DNA of 5,342 nt, taken from contig JAVBOV010000051.1 of NCBI GenBank assembly GCA_031550205.1, positions 1 to 5,342 of the forward strand, given 5' to 3'. Below are positions 5,223 to 5,342 of this stretch, one piece after another (position 1 is the stretch's first letter; each line of letters begins with the position of its first letter). A program made the position numbers and the translations under genes. The notes under the pieces were generated by a model, which searched no databases, had not been told where the DNA came from, and worked only from the letters and a program-made list of their open reading frames with translations. Source of the stretch: JAVBOV01 sp031550205 (lineage in GTDB: Bacteria > Pseudomonadota > Alphaproteobacteria > RF32 > CAG-239).

Positions 5223-5342
5223 AACAACACACCTCCACCAGATTCTTGTCCAGATTCACAGCAAGCAATGATGTTCCCTCTAAATAAAAAATGGCAACAC
5301 TTAATAAGTGACAACTAAAATGAACATATTTACATTTAAAAA
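5223..5342. other. Non-Mfd sequence abutting the truncated mfd; possible mobile-element end or assembly junction
   Basis: Reading upstream of mfd on the minus strand, Mfd-like codons end at about 5222-5228. The same frame then reads WWRC and similar non-homologous residues and meets TGA at 5258-5256. The remaining sequence is AT-rich with no convincing reading frame. It contains direct repeats CCAGATTC at 5238-5245 and 5250-5257, and two related 10-mers, AAATGGCAAC (5289-5298) and AAGTGACAAC (5306-5315), spaced 17 bp apart. The second pair flanks a palindrome. Such spaced repeats are typical of transposase-binding ends, but no transposase is visible and no known insertion sequence is recognised. 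Confidence 0.45.
5298..5310. repeat. Short palindrome near the right edge
   Basis: CACTTA and TAAGTG form a perfect 6-bp inverted repeat around a single central A, between the two 17-bp-spaced 10-mers. It is too short to identify on its own; its interest lies in its place next to the mfd break. Confidence 0.5.

Noticed and set aside
5226..5342. A minus-strand frame open from the window edge to the TAA at 5220-5218, ending in residues LVEVCCW, which a one-base deletion would fuse to the mfd frame as LVEVVVGNKL.
   Set aside because: The fused reading looks attractive over a few residues, but upstream residues rich in Cys, His and Phe do not resemble the Mfd D1a domain, and about a dozen expected residues would be missing. 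A simple sequencing frameshift therefore does not explain the break.

Overview
The window looks like a chromosomal segment from a moderately AT-rich Gram-negative bacterium, most likely a low-GC alphaproteobacterium. Three things suggest this: a typical lipobox on the first protein, a proteobacterial-looking Mfd, and an intergenic stretch packed with palindromes. The lineage is inferred from remembered family resemblance, not from a search.

Left block (1-1164, plus strand): a predicted DUF192-family lipoprotein (42-632) is followed by a short-chain flavodoxin (733-1164). Both have clear ribosome binding sites. The 100-base gap holds four tandem 7-bp repeats, a plausible sigma70-type promoter and no obvious terminator, so the flavodoxin may be transcribed alone or by readthrough.

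Middle block (1165-1518, no gene): the left genes converge here with the minus-strand genes on the right. The gap holds a U-tract terminator, a REP-like palindrome, a second bidirectional terminator and a 168-base quasi-palindrome. The two arms of that quasi-palindrome are inverted, diverged copies of one two-hairpin unit. Many of the differences between the arms are compensatory, so base pairing is preserved. I see no coding gene in this gap.

Right block (1519-5213, minus strand): mfd, the transcription-repair coupling factor, is followed with an ATGA overlap by a 224-residue protein. That protein has a TerB-like C-terminus and a possibly WYL-like N-terminus. The two are probably cotranscribed and translationally coupled. 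The Mfd frame carries every translocase motif and the RNA-polymerase- and UvrA-interaction regions, but lacks about 135 N-terminal residues.

Right edge (5214-5342): homology to Mfd continues a few codons upstream of the only available in-frame start (TTG), then stops, and an in-frame TGA follows. The last 115 bases or so do not look like Mfd. They are AT-rich and carry two imperfect 10-bp repeats 17 bp apart around a small palindrome, as at the end of a mobile element. The simplest reading is that mfd is interrupted or rearranged here, or that the assembly joins unrelated sequence.
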